A stretch of DNA of 64,000 nt. Origin: Sediminibacterium sp. GTDB taxonomy: Bacteria; Bacteroidota; Bacteroidia; Chitinophagales; Chitinophagaceae. This document shows, piece after piece, positions 1 through 7,515 of the stretch. The stretch is taken from contig JAFWCB010000008.1 of the NCBI GenBank assembly GCA_017537025.1, forward strand, positions 1 through 64,000. Reading direction: 5' to 3'. Each line of letters starts with the position of its first letter. Within the stretch, counting starts at the first letter, position 1. The notes under the pieces are model-generated. The model had not been told where the DNA came from and did no database searches. It saw only the letters and a list, made by a program, of their open reading frames with translations. The position numbers and the translations under genes are program-made.

Positions 1-1
1 A

Positions 2-271
2 ACAATAATATTTTGGAAGGACAAGGAAAGATTAAAATCTATTTTAGTCCTGACAACTCTTTTGTTAAGTATCGCAGGAACAGTCATAGCATTTAGAGGA
101 AACGTTCCAATTAATCAACAACTACAAAGCCTACAACCAGGTACAATACCAGTTAATTGGGAGCAAATTAGAAATGAATGGTTAGGTTACCATTTTTGGA
201 GAAACTTAACAGCTATAATTGGCTTTGTAAGTTTTATGTTGACATTTTTTATCACTTCTAAGAAAAAATAA
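2..271 (+). CDS. DUF1772 (anthrone oxygenase-like) membrane protein, C-terminal part
   Basis: The frame is open from the window edge, so the 5' end is missing; a TTG at 62 is internal and not the real start. The visible 89 residues hold one hydrophobic segment, a loop containing GNVPIN and a WEQIRNEW...HFWR stretch, then a second hydrophobic segment and a lysine-rich tail. The GNVP(I/L)N loop followed by W...W..H..R is characteristic of the DUF1772 family, whose members include fungal anthrone oxygenases. The bacterial role is unknown. The gene ends 14 bases before the first attC-like site and is the first, partial cassette of the array. Confidence 0.7.
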   Translation, partial: TIIFWKDKERLKSILVLTTLLLSIAGTVIAFRGNVPINQQLQSLQPGTIPVNWEQIRNEWLGYHFWRNLTAIIGFVSFMLTFFITSKKK

Positions 272-285
272 TTGAATACATAGAA

Positions 286-495
286 TTACTGCCACCAACA
301 TGGGGTTTGCTGCAAGTGTGGCTTGACGTTGTAAGCATCAGCAGCAAATTGTTACTCAGCTTCAGTACCGGCTTGACGGAATGCTATTTGGCTTTTGGTT
401 TTTAACTTGTACTTTTAGTTCATCAATCAGCAGCGGTTCCGGGCGGAGGGAATACTAATTCCACACCTGCAGCAAGCCCTGTTCGTTAGCTGTAA
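286..495 (+). repeat. attC-like site 1 (family B)
   Basis: The left arm (286-312, core TGCCACCAAC) and right arm (470-495, core GTTAGCTGTAA) pair as an imperfect inverted repeat: GGGGTTTGCTG on the left matches AGGGCTTGCTG when the right arm is reverse-complemented. The centre of about 155 bp resembles sites 6 and 7, sharing the CAGCGGTTC/CTCCGGGC and CTCAGCTTC pieces. It separates cassette 1 from the lipoprotein cassette. Confidence 0.7.
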
Positions 496-521
496 CAATA
501 TTTTAAATCAAGTATTATCAA

Positions 522-1052
522 ATGAAATTATCCACTTTTCTTTTTTGCCTAGTTACACTAATTGCTTGCACCAATCCACCAATTCCTGAGAACAAAATCT
601 CTATACAATCGGATCAAAAAATATTTGACTCACTTCTAAACAAATATATAAGAGACACCCTGTCACAACAATTCGAAAACCCTTCATCTTTTCAGTTCAT
701 AAGCTATAATAATGATACCATAAACGGCAGTAAATCAGACAAAAAAATGTTTGAGATGCTTTCTGAATCCAATAAAGTGATTGATTCTCAAAAAAAAGTA
801 TTTATTGCTGACTTAACAATGGACTCGATCCAAAAAATGACCTCAATCTCTCAGCTTGACAGCCAATTAGCGCAAAATTTAAATGACTTATTAGAATTAA
901 AGAAACATCCAACAAGACCTGATTCAATAATTCAAATAAATGTTACCGTAAATTTTAAGATTAAGGATAAGAAAGGAAAAGAAACATTTAACAATTCCGT
1001 ACTTATATATTATCCAAAATTCAAAACATTTTCAGAGATTATAGGAGAGTAG
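522..1052 (+). CDS. Putative lipoprotein of unknown function (cassette 2)
   Basis: The 176-residue product begins MKLSTFLFCLVTLIAC, a lipoprotein signal peptide with lipobox LIAC and predicted lipidation at Cys16. The rest is hydrophilic, rich in Asn, Ser, Lys and Asp, and has no recognisable motif. The last third has a beta-like pattern (IQINVTVNFKIKD). I do not recognise the family. It is a single-gene unit between attC-like sites 1 and 2. The cassette begins TTAGCTG and its own 3' core is CAGCTAAC, which are complementary. No promoter was evident, so expression may depend on upstream readthrough. Confidence 0.65.
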   Translation: MKLSTFLFCLVTLIACTNPPIPENKISIQSDQKIFDSLLNKYIRDTLSQQFENPSSFQFISYNNDTINGSKSDKKMFEMLSESNKVIDSQKKVFIADLTMDSIQKMTSISQLDSQLAQNLNDLLELKKHPTRPDSIIQINVTVNFKIKDKKGKETFNNSVLIYYPKFKTFSEIIGE

Positions 1053-1242
1053 AATTGTATGCAGCTAACATTGCACAGGCAAAAGTTGGGCTTTTGTACT
1101 TGGCCAATCAGCTGTTGTCCCGCCTTGGCGGGATGACCAATTTTCAGTAATTTGGCTTTAGTCCCGACGTGGCGGGATGGCCAAGCGGGCGACAGAATAT
1201 ATCCGTCCAACCTTCGCAAAGCCCTGACCGTTATGTGCAATT
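1053..1242 (+). repeat. attC-like site 2 (family A, two nested palindromes)
   Basis: Left core GCAGCTAAC (1061-1069) is followed by GGCAAAAGTTGGGC; the right arm CCAACCTTCGCAAAGCCC ends in core GTTATGTGC (about 1230-1238). Inside are two short palindromes of type GTCCCGCC..GGCGGGAT (1117-1137 and 1161-1178), with TCAGTAATTTGGCTTTAG between them. The same internal modules recur in sites 8, 9, 11 and 13. Minus-strand open frames here are by-products of the repeat. Confidence 0.75.
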
Positions 1243-1263
1243 ACCGAGACAATCTAACTGACA

Positions 1264-2067
1264 ATGGCAATATTTAATCCTGACTGGTCTTTTATAATTA
1301 ACTTTTTTGGAATTTTTCTTGCGATACTTCCCTTGATTCTTGGAATCAAACTTTCCTTTTCACGGGAGCTTGGACTAATTCATTGGAATAACTTCACCTC
1401 GCATGAAAAGATACCAGAAAGAAATGATATTGTTAAGCAGATACATAGAATCCAGCTAATTTTTCAAAACCACGGTAAAGAGGTCATTTATGAAAAAGAT
1501 ATAGTGACTCCTATAGAAATTGACTTAGGAGTTGTGGACTCAATTTCAAAGGTAACATTTGAGAGTAATTGCAAGTTCAATAGCGTAGATTTCAAAATTG
1601 TTGGCAGCAAGATTTTTTTTACTTTCAACTTTTTAGAATACAACAAGTACATAAAAACCCATTTCGATTACTTCTCGGATGAAAAAGTTGAAGCAAAAAT
1701 TAAAGGGAAAATTATAGGTGGGAACGAGCTGGATTATAAAATTGAAACAGATAATAGATGGGACTCATATTTCGTAGGAAAGAAGAATGCAGATGCAAAC
1801 TTTTTAGTATTCCCTTTCGTTACTGTCGGACTTTTTATAACTATTGGTTTTTTGTTTCTTAGAATGTTCAATATTAATCCAGACACGTTGCTTGAAATAA
1901 TTCAGAAGTTTAATAGGGATGCATTTCTATTGTTGTTCGTTGGATTAGTTTTGGCAGCCATTTGCATAGCCTTAGGAATACGCATTAAAAGACTGTTTAT
2001 TCCATTTGTTATATACGCCGAAAAAGAAAAGAACTGGTACTTGAAAAAAGAGTTTAAAAGCGCATAA
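1264..2067 (+). CDS. Membrane protein of unknown function (cassette 3)
   Basis: The 267-residue protein has an N-terminal hydrophobic segment (residues about 8-30), a central soluble region of about 140 residues with beta-rich character, and two C-terminal transmembrane segments (about 180-200 and 215-238), ending in a basic tail. I recognise no family motif. The stop codon lies inside the RYYYAAC core of the next site (CGCATAAC), the tight packing usual for cassette genes. The cassette begins TTATGTGC, and its own 3' core GCGCATAAC is nearly the exact complement, so it looks like one intact unit. Confidence 0.65.
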   Translation: MAIFNPDWSFIINFFGIFLAILPLILGIKLSFSRELGLIHWNNFTSHEKIPERNDIVKQIHRIQLIFQNHGKEVIYEKDIVTPIEIDLGVVDSISKVTFESNCKFNSVDFKIVGSKIFFTFNFLEYNKYIKTHFDYFSDEKVEAKIKGKIIGGNELDYKIETDNRWDSYFVGKKNADANFLVFPFVTVGLFITIGFLFLRMFNINPDTLLEIIQKFNRDAFLLLFVGLVLAAICIALGIRIKRLFIPFVIYAEKEKNWYLKKEFKSA

Positions 2068-2262
2068 CAGCGTTTTTCTGCTTTGCTGCCTGATGGAATA
2101 AACATCAACAACAGAACGCTAATCATCGGTATATTCGGCTGACACAACGCTGATGAATAAATGAATAAAACTTGTACATTAGTTTTTCATTAGGCTTCTG
2201 TTCCAGACTGACCGAACACAGAATTTCAGCACAGCAGAAAGCCAATGAACGTTAGCTGCACA
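2060..2262 (+). repeat. attC-like site 3
   Basis: Left arm GCGCATAACAGCG with TCTGCTTTGCTG pairs with the right arm CAGCACAGCAGAAAGCC...GTTAGCTGC, the right core lying near 2251-2259. The spacer of about 150 bp lacks the GTCCCGCC palindromes and resembles family B only loosely. It overlaps the 3' end of the preceding gene by 8 bp. Confidence 0.7.
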
Positions 2263-2288
2263 AATTTATTTTCTCAATTTTCGGAGTT

Positions 2289-2309
2289 TACTTACCTTTG
2301 GCGTAAGTA
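2289..2309 (+). promoter_or_regulatory. Promoter and operator of the higBA cassette
   Basis: TACTTAC and GTAAGTA form a perfect 7-bp inverted repeat with a 7-bp spacer. The spacer contains most of TACCTTTG (2293-2300), a full match to the Bacteroidota -7 consensus TAnnTTTG. It lies 16-36 bp upstream of the higB ATG. A dyad over a core promoter in front of a toxin-antitoxin pair is the expected place for HigA autorepression. No convincing -33 TTG was seen. Confidence 0.6.
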
Positions 2310-2324
2310 TCGAAAATTACAGGC

Positions 2325-2606
2325 ATGATTCTTTCATTCGGCTCTAAAGACACTCAGAAAATATGGGACGGCGAAAGAGTCAAAAAAATACCTAACGAGA
2401 TTCAGGAAATTGGTAGGCGCAAGCTCAGAATGCTGAACAACTCCCAAAATCTCACAGATTTGCAGATACCTCCATCCAATAAGCTGGAGAAACTAAAAGG
2501 AAATCTAAAAGACTTTTATTCAATCCGGATAAATAACCAATGGCGTATCATTTTCAAATGGGCGTCCGGTAACGCTTCCGATGTTGAAATCATAGATTAC
2601 CACTAA
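2325..2606 (+). CDS. higB: HigB-family toxin (RelE superfamily mRNA interferase)
   Basis: The 93-residue protein matches the HigB pattern: an N-terminal IQEIGRRKLRMLNN helix, the PPSNKLEKLKG motif before the beta-sheet core, and the YSIRINNQWRIIFKW signature of ribosome-dependent RelE-fold endoribonucleases. Such toxins cleave mRNA in the ribosomal A site and are neutralised by HigA. The gene is directly followed, after 10 bp, by the antitoxin gene in toxin-first order, as is usual for higBA. This cassette has its own promoter, unlike most others in the array. Length is normal for the family. Confidence 0.85.
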   Translation: MILSFGSKDTQKIWDGERVKKIPNEIQEIGRRKLRMLNNSQNLTDLQIPPSNKLEKLKGNLKDFYSIRINNQWRIIFKWASGNASDVEIIDYH

Positions 2607-2616
2607 ATGTTAACAA

Positions 2617-2916
2617 ATGAAACGGCTCAGAAATATCCATCCCGGCGAAATCTTACTGGAGGAGTTCCTTCTCCCACTTGGCATTTCCGCGTATAGGCTT
2701 TCCAAAGACACTGGTATTCCTCAGCCAAGGATTTCTGCTATCATTAAAGGCAATCGAAGAGTAACTGCGGATACTGCCTTACGGTTCTCCAAATATTTTG
2801 GTAACTCGGCTAAGTTCTGGCTGGGGTTACAAGACGACTTCGACATCGAGGAAGAAAATCAAGCACTCAAATCTGCTTTAGCTTCTATTCCTAGGTTCAG
2901 CATCTCAGCCGCATAA
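2617..2916 (+). CDS. higA: HigA-family antitoxin (XRE-type HTH)
   Basis: The 99-residue protein opens with RNIHPGEILLEEFLLPLGIS, the HigA/VapI signature, followed by a helix-turn-helix (residues about 22-60: SAYRLSKDTGIPQPRISAIIKG) and FSKYFGNSAKFWLGLQ, characteristic of this family. It should bind HigB and repress the operon through the dyad at 2289-2309. The stop codon sits in the left core of attC-like site 4 (CCGCATAAC). Both genes form one toxin-antitoxin cassette. Confidence 0.85.
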   Translation: MKRLRNIHPGEILLEEFLLPLGISAYRLSKDTGIPQPRISAIIKGNRRVTADTALRFSKYFGNSAKFWLGLQDDFDIEEENQALKSALASIPRFSISAA

Positions 2917-3096
2917 CATCGGCTTTGCAAAAGTTGGGCAACATGAAGTCGCCCATTGGGCTTTGGTAATTCTACTCATCTTTTGTAATTTGTCCGTGCC
3001 CGGACAAAAGGTATCCCGCAGAGCGAGACAGGCAGGTCAAGCAGGCTTTGGGATCTCACCCGCCCAACCTTCGCAAAGCCTGGGCCGTTGTGTGTG
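2909..3096 (+). repeat. attC-like site 4
   Basis: Left arm CCGCATAACATCGGCTTTGCAAAAGTTGGGC pairs closely with the right arm GCCCAACCTTCGCAAAGCC followed by core GTTGTGTG (3087-3094). The centre includes a separate palindromic piece around GTCCGTGCCCGGACAAA. This gap of about 260 bp before the next gene holds the site and nothing else recognisable. Confidence 0.75.
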
Positions 3097-3179
3097 ATGC
3101 AACCGAACATTTTAATAATTTAAAGTAAACGACAGAAAATACAGAAGAAGAACATTTAGATACTCCGACAAACATTCAA

Positions 3180-3995
3180 ATGGAAATTTTTCCTAACGAA
3201 CTCACCCCTTCTACTAACACAGAGACTATTACCCAAAATCAACAAACAGAAAATATGGAAGTACATAAACATCCACATCATGTAACGCATAAAAAGAAAT
3301 GGACAGAGTACCTGTTAGAATTCTTAATGCTATTTTTAGCTGTGTTTCTTGGTTTTTTTGCAGAAAATGTAAGAGAACACAAAGTTGAAAAGGAGCGGGA
3401 AAAACAATTTGTTACATCATTAATAAATGACTTACGATTAGATATGAACTGGCTGGATACAGTTAACAACTCTATAAAATTGAAAATACAGAATATTGAT
3501 TCAGCCCTTGAGTTATTGACTACTACAAAAAATAATGAAATGCCGGTTAAAGCTTACTTACAACTTCAAAGAGCACAGGTTCAAATTATGTTTTTCCCAA
3601 ACAATGGCACTATCACACAATTAAAAAGTTCAGGCGGTATGCGTCTTATCAGCAAAAGAGATGTAGTCGATTCGATTGAAGGTTATGACCGTCTAATGCG
3701 GAGATTAGAAGTCAGAAGAGATAGAAGCAATCAACTCAATGATGAATTTTCGGTAGCGTTAAATAAAGCTGCCATCGGCAAAGATTTATTTAGTTCACTC
3801 TATGATTCAGTTCTTTTCAAAAAACCGGTTATCAAACAAACCATAGGATTGAATACTCAATTTGCGAATGAGTTAATTAATACAAGCCTATCATTGCGAT
3901 TACGAGCCATTTCGGATACAAAAGCAAATTCTCAGACAAAGGAAGATGCGGGGCGTCTGATTCAGTTTATTAAAAAGGAATATCACCTCGAATAA
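3180..3995 (+). CDS. Single-pass membrane protein of unknown function (cassette 5)
   Basis: The product is 271 residues from the first ATG, or 246 from an ATG at 3255 giving MEVHKHPHHVTHKKKW. The second start fits better, because that His-rich segment leads straight into the only transmembrane segment (about 18-38 from it: EYLLEFLMLFLAVFLGFFAEN). A charged helix REHKVEKEREKQF and a long, mostly helical periplasmic or cytoplasmic region follow. I have the impression of a common but uncharacterised Bacteroidota family with this N terminus; no catalytic motif is visible. The stop lies beside a truncated attC-like site. Confidence 0.6.
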   Translation: MEIFPNELTPSTNTETITQNQQTENMEVHKHPHHVTHKKKWTEYLLEFLMLFLAVFLGFFAENVREHKVEKEREKQFVTSLINDLRLDMNWLDTVNNSIKLKIQNIDSALELLTTTKNNEMPVKAYLQLQRAQVQIMFFPNNGTITQLKSSGGMRLISKRDVVDSIEGYDRLMRRLEVRRDRSNQLNDEFSVALNKAAIGKDLFSSLYDSVLFKKPVIKQTIGLNTQFANELINTSLSLRLRAISDTKANSQTKEDAGRLIQFIKKEYHLE

Positions 3996-4038
3996 GCCTG
4001 CCTAAAGCCTGCGGCAAGCCGTTGAACATTAGCGGCAA
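3991..4038 (+). repeat. attC-like site 5, internally deleted
   Basis: Only about 48 bp remain between the stop of cassette 5 and the next unit. The right arm GGCAAGCC...CATTAGCGGC is clear and matches the right ends of sites 1 and 6. The left arm and centre are missing, and the core has A for G (ATTAGCG). Loss of one arm should stop this site folding, freezing cassettes 5 and 6 together. Confidence 0.5.
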
Positions 4039-4091
4039 GTATGGACTAACACAAACGTAACTCTAAATAACAAAATTCAAATATTTAAAGT

Positions 4092-4679
4092 ATGACAGAG
4101 AAATCATCAAGCGAATCACTAAATAAGTTAGAAACATTCAGACAAGCACAAACGGCTATGCGCAATGGTTATGCTAACGGTTCTATAGGTATAATCGTTT
4201 CAGGACTCATTTGGCTGACATCTGCAATTATTGCATATCAATATTCCGCCCCAAAAGCAATTTGGGTACTCTTCATTGGAGGAATGTTCATCTACCCTTT
4301 GAGTATGTTAATTAGTAAGTTAATTGGACTAGCTGGCACACATAATAAAGGGAATGAATTGGGAAACTTAGCTATGGAGGGAACGATATGGATGATTATG
4401 TGCATACCACTTGCTTTTGGACTTTCATTGCAACAAGTAGAATGGTTTTTTCAAGCTATGCTTTTAATTATTGGTGGAAGATATTTGACATTTAATACAA
4501 TCTATGGCAATAAGATTTATTGGGTGTTAGGTGCAATATTAGGGCTTTCAGCATACTTGTTATATAATTTTAAGGCTCAATCTTTTGAGACATTATTGAC
4601 AGGTTCGTTTATTGAAATCTCATTTGGACTTTTTATGTTTATCTCATTTCGTAGAGACAACAAAACAACTTTGAAATAA
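4092..4679 (+). CDS. Multi-pass membrane protein, DUF7010-like (cassette 6)
   Basis: The 195-residue protein has a charged N terminus (MTEKSSSESLNKLETFRQAQ) and about six hydrophobic segments (residues roughly 30-50, 58-76, 95-112, 116-130, 137-155, 165-185). The stretch MRNGYANGSIGIIVSGLIWL resembles the start of an uncharacterised small integral membrane family (DUF7010 from memory), but I am not certain. No active-site motif is visible. A site with a degraded core precedes it and a full attC-like site follows 11 bp after the stop. Confidence 0.6.
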   Translation: MTEKSSSESLNKLETFRQAQTAMRNGYANGSIGIIVSGLIWLTSAIIAYQYSAPKAIWVLFIGGMFIYPLSMLISKLIGLAGTHNKGNELGNLAMEGTIWMIMCIPLAFGLSLQQVEWFFQAMLLIIGGRYLTFNTIYGNKIYWVLGAILGLSAYLLYNFKAQSFETLLTGSFIEISFGLFMFISFRRDNKTTLK

Positions 4680-4689
4680 AGCGGTTTAC

Positions 4690-4911
4690 AAAAATACCTG
4701 CCACCAACATGGGGTTTTGCGCATACTGGGGCATACGAACAGCGTCTCTCATCTTTCCCAGCTCTAGGCAGCAGTGGTTCGGGCGGACACTTAATCTTCA
4801 ACTTTGGAATTAATTATTAACTTCAAATCATTAACCAGCTTTCGCAAGCCGGGGAAGACACAGCAGTAATTCCCAGTAGTGCAAAGCCCTAAAATGTTAG
4901 CGGTAATTTTA
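4690..4911 (+). repeat. attC-like site 6 (family B)
   Basis: Left arm AAAATACCTGCCACCAACAT with GGGGTTTTGC...ATACTGGG pairs with right arm CCCAGTAGTGCAAAGCCC followed by core GTTAGCGGTAATTTT. The left core TGCCACCAAC is identical to that of site 1. At about 220 bp it is the longest site in the array. Confidence 0.7.
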
Positions 4912-5005
4912 CTGACGGTCATTGTTAAAACAATTCCCGGCAAAAGAAGAGGGAAAATTAAAAAACAACTTCAAAATATCAAATCAATTAAACCAATTTT
5001 AATAA

Positions 5006-5851
5006 ATGAAAAAAGGCTTCATACTATATGCAATTCTTTTGCTTGTTCAGTCCTTCTGCCTTGCACAAGGTCAGTCTAAAAAGAGCACCGTTTATGGCAA
5101 TAACAATCGAAATGGCAAATATTTACCTGTCGGAAACATAAAATTGTATTATGAGATTTATGGGAAGGGCGAGCCTTTATTACTGATTCACGGCAATGGT
5201 GGCTCAATTAAAGATTTTAAGTATCAAATTCCTTATTTCTCGAAGTATTATAAAGTCATAGCGGTAGACAGCAGGGCTCAGGGCAAATCGGTTGATACAA
5301 GCGCTAGGCTTAACTACGAAATGATGGCAGATGATTTTAATGCCTTACTAACACATCTTAACATAGATTCGGCTAATGTGATTGGTTGGAGCGATGGAGG
5401 TATTAATGGCTTGTTACTTGCTATTCGTCACCCTGAAAAGGTAAAAAAATTAGCGATTACGGGAGCCAATTTAATACCTGATACGGCAGTATTAAATCCT
5501 GCCGCAGTAAAATTGACTACTGATGAACTTGTCAAACTAAGAACAGAAAAACAAACGCCTGAAACACGAAATACTATAAAACTGTTGCACATGATGGAAA
5601 TTGAGCCCAATATTCCATTAACGGATTTACAGAAAATCAAATGTCCGGTGTTGGTCATAGGCGGAGATTTTGACGCTATAAAGCCTTCGCACACTTTACA
5701 AATATTTGAAAATATTCCACGGGCAAACCTTTGGATTCTCCCAGCGTCCGGTCATGCTACTTTGCAGCGCTATAAAAATGAATTTAACCAAAAAGTGAGA
5801 CACTTTTTCACTCACTCGTATCTAAAACCAAAATGGAATGATTGGGATTAA
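5006..5851 (+). CDS. Secreted alpha/beta hydrolase (cassette 7)
   Basis: The 281-residue protein has a Sec signal peptide (MKKGFILYAILLLVQSFCLAQ) and an alpha/beta hydrolase fold. Visible are the oxyanion-hole motif LIHGNGG (60-66), the nucleophile elbow GWSDGG with Ser129, the acid in GGDFDAIKP (Asp223) and the catalytic His250 in PASGHAT. The substrate cannot be predicted. The ATG at 5006 is preferred because it begins the signal peptide. The cassette starts TTAGCGGT and its own 3' core is ACCGCTAAC, a perfect complement, marking a complete mobile unit. About 100 bp of AT-rich spacer lies between the stop and the site. Confidence 0.8.
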   Translation: MKKGFILYAILLLVQSFCLAQGQSKKSTVYGNNNRNGKYLPVGNIKLYYEIYGKGEPLLLIHGNGGSIKDFKYQIPYFSKYYKVIAVDSRAQGKSVDTSARLNYEMMADDFNALLTHLNIDSANVIGWSDGGINGLLLAIRHPEKVKKLAITGANLIPDTAVLNPAAVKLTTDELVKLRTEKQTPETRNTIKLLHMMEIEPNIPLTDLQKIKCPVLVIGGDFDAIKPSHTLQIFENIPRANLWILPASGHATLQRYKNEFNQKVRHFFTHSYLKPKWNDWD

Positions 5852-5950
5852 TAAAAAATTTGTACTTGATTGAATAAGAATAGGTCTGCGCTTATACTGT
5901 GATATTTTGACTACGGAAATGAGATAAGGAAAAAAGAACATGATAAAAAC

Positions 5951-6152
5951 GACCGCTAACACGGAGTTTGCTGCTATGCTGGCAGACGAATATATTCTCA
6001 GCTTCATATCGATATCAGCCCATATCCAGCCGACGGAATTCTATCAACTTTTGTTGTTATCTTCAATTTCAGGTTTTCAATTGGGCAGCGGCTCCGGGCT
6101 GGTATTATAAAAAATCAGCACAACAGTAAGCTCTGAACTTTGGTGGCAATTG
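5951..6152 (+). repeat. attC-like site 7 (family B)
   Basis: Left arm ACCGCTAACACGG with GTTTGCTGCTATGCTGG pairs with right arm CAGCACAACAGTAAGCTC...TTTGGTGGCA. The centre carries GAATATATTCTCAGCTTC and GGCAGCGGCTCCGGGC, modules shared with sites 1 and 13. The right core (TTTGGTGG) departs from GTTRRRY and is complementary to the TGCCACCAA cores of sites 1 and 6. Confidence 0.65.
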
Positions 6153-6159
6153 AAAATAT

Positions 6160-6720
6160 ATGAAAGAACGAAATTCTTTTGACGTAATTATTCGAAGAAA
6201 AATTCCCTATTTAACTTCCTTTCTTTTCTACTTATTAACGTTTTTCACAATTGTATTTCTTGTTCTTGGAATTGTATTTCTTCCTACCGAACATCAATCA
6301 GATGAAATGAAAGTAGCTTATTTCATTTTAGTCGTTCCGAATATTATCAAAGTAGCATTATTCATATCCGGAAGTGGTTTTTTAGTTCTATTAATACTTT
6401 ATACAATTGCTCGCCGTTACAATCCGGCGATCATCACTTTTCAAAGTGAAACAATCAAAATAATTGGGCAAAAAATAAATATCGAAATCCCTATAAATAC
6501 AATTTCAAAAGTTTACTGCATGGATTCGAAAAATCTTGAAGGTGAATCAAGGCAAAAAATGACAATTTATTTTGAACTCAAAAGCATTAAGGAAATTAGA
6601 GTCAGACTTAAAGATTATTCTCAGGTTGACCAATTTATGGAAGGACTCATGCAATATGAAGATCTGAATTTCAAGTTTTATGACTTTGATGTTAGTCCAA
6701 ATATCGAAGATGAAGAGTAA
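6160..6720 (+). CDS. Two-TM membrane protein of unknown function (cassette 8)
   Basis: The 186-residue protein has two transmembrane segments (about 17-40 and 62-84) joined by a short loop, followed by a soluble beta-rich domain (PAIITFQSETIKIIGQKINIEIPINTISKVYC...) and an acidic tail ending EDEE. A TM hairpin followed by a beta sandwich recalls bacterial PH-domain membrane proteins, but that is inference from shape only. The stop codon abuts the next attC-like site directly. The edges of this unit are not complementary, so it may be a chimera of two cassettes. Confidence 0.6.
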   Translation: MKERNSFDVIIRRKIPYLTSFLFYLLTFFTIVFLVLGIVFLPTEHQSDEMKVAYFILVVPNIIKVALFISGSGFLVLLILYTIARRYNPAIITFQSETIKIIGQKINIEIPINTISKVYCMDSKNLEGESRQKMTIYFELKSIKEIRVRLKDYSQVDQFMEGLMQYEDLNFKFYDFDVSPNIEDEE

Positions 6721-6858
6721 ATGTGGCTAACAGTGGCTTTGCAAAAGACGGCTTTTGCACTCAGCCCTCCAGCAGTTGTCCCGCCTTGGCTGGATGACCG
6801 AGCGAGCGACAGAATATATCCGTCCGACCTTCGCAAAGCCCTAGACGTTATGGGCTAT
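6721..6858 (+). repeat. attC-like site 8 (family A, shortest full site)
   Basis: Left arm TGGCTAACAG with GGCTTTGCAAAAGACGGC pairs with right arm CCGACCTTCGCAAAGCCC followed by core GTTATGGGC (6847-6855). At about 138 bp it is within the usual attC size range. One nested palindrome of the GTCCCGCC type lies at 6778-6798. An ORF that begins here with ATG is an artefact of the site. Confidence 0.8.
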
Positions 6859-6874
6859 GTATTATTAGGTTTCG

Positions 6875-6882
6875 TATCTTTG
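6875..6882 (+). promoter_or_regulatory. Candidate -7 promoter element of mntA-hepT
   Basis: TATCTTTG matches TAnnTTTG fully and ends only 4 bp before the mntA ATG. With normal -7 spacing, transcription would begin at or next to the start codon, giving a leaderless or nearly leaderless mRNA. No -33 TTG is apparent. Confidence 0.45.
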
Positions 6883-6886
6883 AAGT

Positions 6887-7180
6887 ATGACACAGTTAGA
6901 ATCCATAAAAAATTTACTGATTAGACTTAAACCAGAGCTAATAGAAAAGTATTCTATCAGCTCGATTGGTCTTTTTGGATCAGTTGTGCATAATGATTTT
7001 TCACCAACATCAAGCGACATTGATATTATTGTAGATTTTTCAAAGCCTATTGGAATAGAATTTATTGATTTGGCTGATTATCTTGAACAGAAGTTTAAAA
7101 GAAAAATCGATCTTGTTTCTAGAAACGGAATCAAGCAGAAATATTATCAAGCCATCGAATCAGATATCATTTATGTCTAA
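6887..7180 (+). CDS. mntA: MntA-type minimal nucleotidyltransferase antitoxin
   Basis: The 97-residue protein carries the minimal nucleotidyltransferase signature: GLFGS (Gly31-Ser32) followed by DID (Asp44, Asp46) and a beta strand ending in IIVDF. Proteins of this size paired with HEPN proteins are antitoxins of the type VII MntA-HepT system, which inactivate the toxin by AMPylating a tyrosine. The reading frame overlaps the hepT start by 8 bp, indicating translational coupling. The cassette begins TTATGGGCT and its own 3' core is AGCCCATAAC, a perfect complement. Confidence 0.85.
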   Translation: MTQLESIKNLLIRLKPELIEKYSISSIGLFGSVVHNDFSPTSSDIDIIVDFSKPIGIEFIDLADYLEQKFKRKIDLVSRNGIKQKYYQAIESDIIYV

Positions 7181-7508
7181 AAGATCCACAGACCTGCTAA
7201 TTGACGATATCCTTGATAGTGGACAAAAAATACTTGATTATACAGTTGGCTTCACTTTGGAGCAATTTTCAGCTGACTCAAAAACAGTAGATGCTGTAAT
7301 CAGAAATTTCGAAATTATAGGAGAAGCAGCGAACAGATTACCCGATGATTTTAAGGAGACACACTCAGATATCGACTGGCATAAAATACGAGGCTTTAGA
7401 AACAGAATAGTTCACGACTATTTCGGAATAGATTATTCTATTGTTTGGGTAATAAAGGAGACATTTCTTCCTAAAATGATTGAGCAGTTAATAAAACTTC
7501 AAGGCTAA
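7173..7508 (+). CDS. hepT: HepT-type HEPN ribonuclease toxin (DUF86)
   Basis: The 111-residue product from the ATG at 7173 has the HEPN catalytic motif RX4HXY as R76-NRIV-H81-D-Y83; Tyr83 would be the AMPylation site in the MntA-HepT mechanism. The preceding FEIIGEAANRLP is the conserved DUF86 helix. The frame is open further upstream (from 7065), but that part lies inside mntA and encodes no family sequence, so 7173 is the start. Order, overlap and size are as in known antitoxin-toxin pairs of this type. Confidence 0.87.
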   Translation: MSKRSTDLLIDDILDSGQKILDYTVGFTLEQFSADSKTVDAVIRNFEIIGEAANRLPDDFKETHSDIDWHKIRGFRNRIVHDYFGIDYSIVWVIKETFLPKMIEQLIKLQG

Positions 7509-7515
7509 CTTACAC

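Noticed and set aside
1010-1240. Minus-strand open frame of 76 codons
   Set aside because: It lies inside attC-like site 2 and reads through its palindromes; the repeat explains it. The similar frames at 4577-4801, 7551-7781 and 8789-8980 were dropped for the same reason.
4879-5079. Plus-strand ORF of 66 codons before the alpha/beta hydrolase
   Set aside because: It spans the right arm of site 6 and runs out of frame into the signal peptide of the hydrolase.
6721-6924. Plus-strand ORF of 67 codons after cassette 8
   Set aside because: It consists of attC-like site 8 followed by the out-of-frame start of mntA; no protein signature.
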